Shown here one piece after another: positions 49,186-49,200 of a stretch of 49,200 nt of DNA. A program made the translations under genes and the position numbers. How positions within the stretch are numbered: the stretch's first letter is position 1; every line of letters begins with the position of its first letter. Source of the DNA: Streptomyces hilarionis (GTDB lineage Bacteria > Actinomycetota > Actinomycetes > Streptomycetales > Streptomycetaceae); contig NZ_JAHHIT010000075.1 of the NCBI RefSeq assembly GCF_024539675.1, forward strand, positions 1 to 49,200. Reading direction: 5' to 3'. The notes below the pieces were generated by a model. It was not told the origin of the DNA. It saw only the letters and a program-made list of their open reading frames with translations, and searched no databases.

Positions 49186-49200
49186 CCCGGACCCGCCCAC

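Overview
The window reads as chromosomal DNA of a Streptomyces (very high GC, GTG/TTG starts, Tat signals, mycothiol-type and TPR regulators, a DmdR1-type iron repressor). About 44 genes are supported. No rRNA, tRNA or CRISPR was recognised. Many long antisense reading frames are by-products of GC-rich third codon positions and are not listed.

Left part (about 1-32,000): an accessory catabolic region. It encodes four acyl-CoA dehydrogenase chains (two 'large' and two 'small' types), an Ltp/thiolase-like protein and a DUF35 zinc-ribbon protein, an NDP-forming acyl-CoA synthetase, an AMP-forming CoA ligase, a crotonase with a PaaG-like active site, an SDR, a zinc alcohol dehydrogenase, a cyclase-family hydrolase, an ACMSD-type amidohydrolase, a flavin reductase, a DUF385 deazaflavin-type oxidoreductase and a DoxX membrane protein. 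These lie in at least eight transcription units on both strands, interrupted by unrelated genes (expansin-like protein, PNPOx, two GNATs, FMO, amine oxidase, multicopper oxidase, MFS exporters, an AraC-type regulator). What ties the catabolic genes together is a 19-bp palindrome, consensus ATCTGACGGACCGTCAGAT (central A or T), found at eight places. Seven promoter regions carry it, each directly upstream of one or two of these genes, and it is missing from the interrupting genes. No TetR-type repressor is encoded in the window. I read this as a scattered regulon under one off-window repressor, probably for beta-oxidation-like breakdown of a branched, alicyclic or steroid/terpenoid-like carboxylic acid; the substrate is inference.

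Middle part (about 32,000-38,850): EF-hand protein, STAS anti-sigma antagonist, an ECF-like sigma factor overlapping by 4 nt a soluble zinc-finger anti-sigma protein fused to an MDMPI/DinB-like domain, then a 191-bp MITE-like element with CTAG target duplication whose right CTAG contains the purU stop codon, then purU, an SCO4402-family gene and a lipoprotein of the branched-chain amino-acid-binding type.

Right part (about 38,880-49,200): conserved Streptomyces core. It holds a proline/glutamine-rich membrane protein with ATQYIPP repeats, a TPR/HTH regulator of NsdA type, a primase/polymerase-like protein, an ABC exporter pair, an alpha/beta hydrolase lacking its nucleophile, the dmdR1 iron repressor, and a SIS-domain sugar-phosphate protein (SCO4393/NagS-like) with a DasR-type site inside its promoter. 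From memory the DmdR1, SCO4393 and SCO4402 homologues lie close together in S. coelicolor, so this part is likely the conserved chromosomal backbone.
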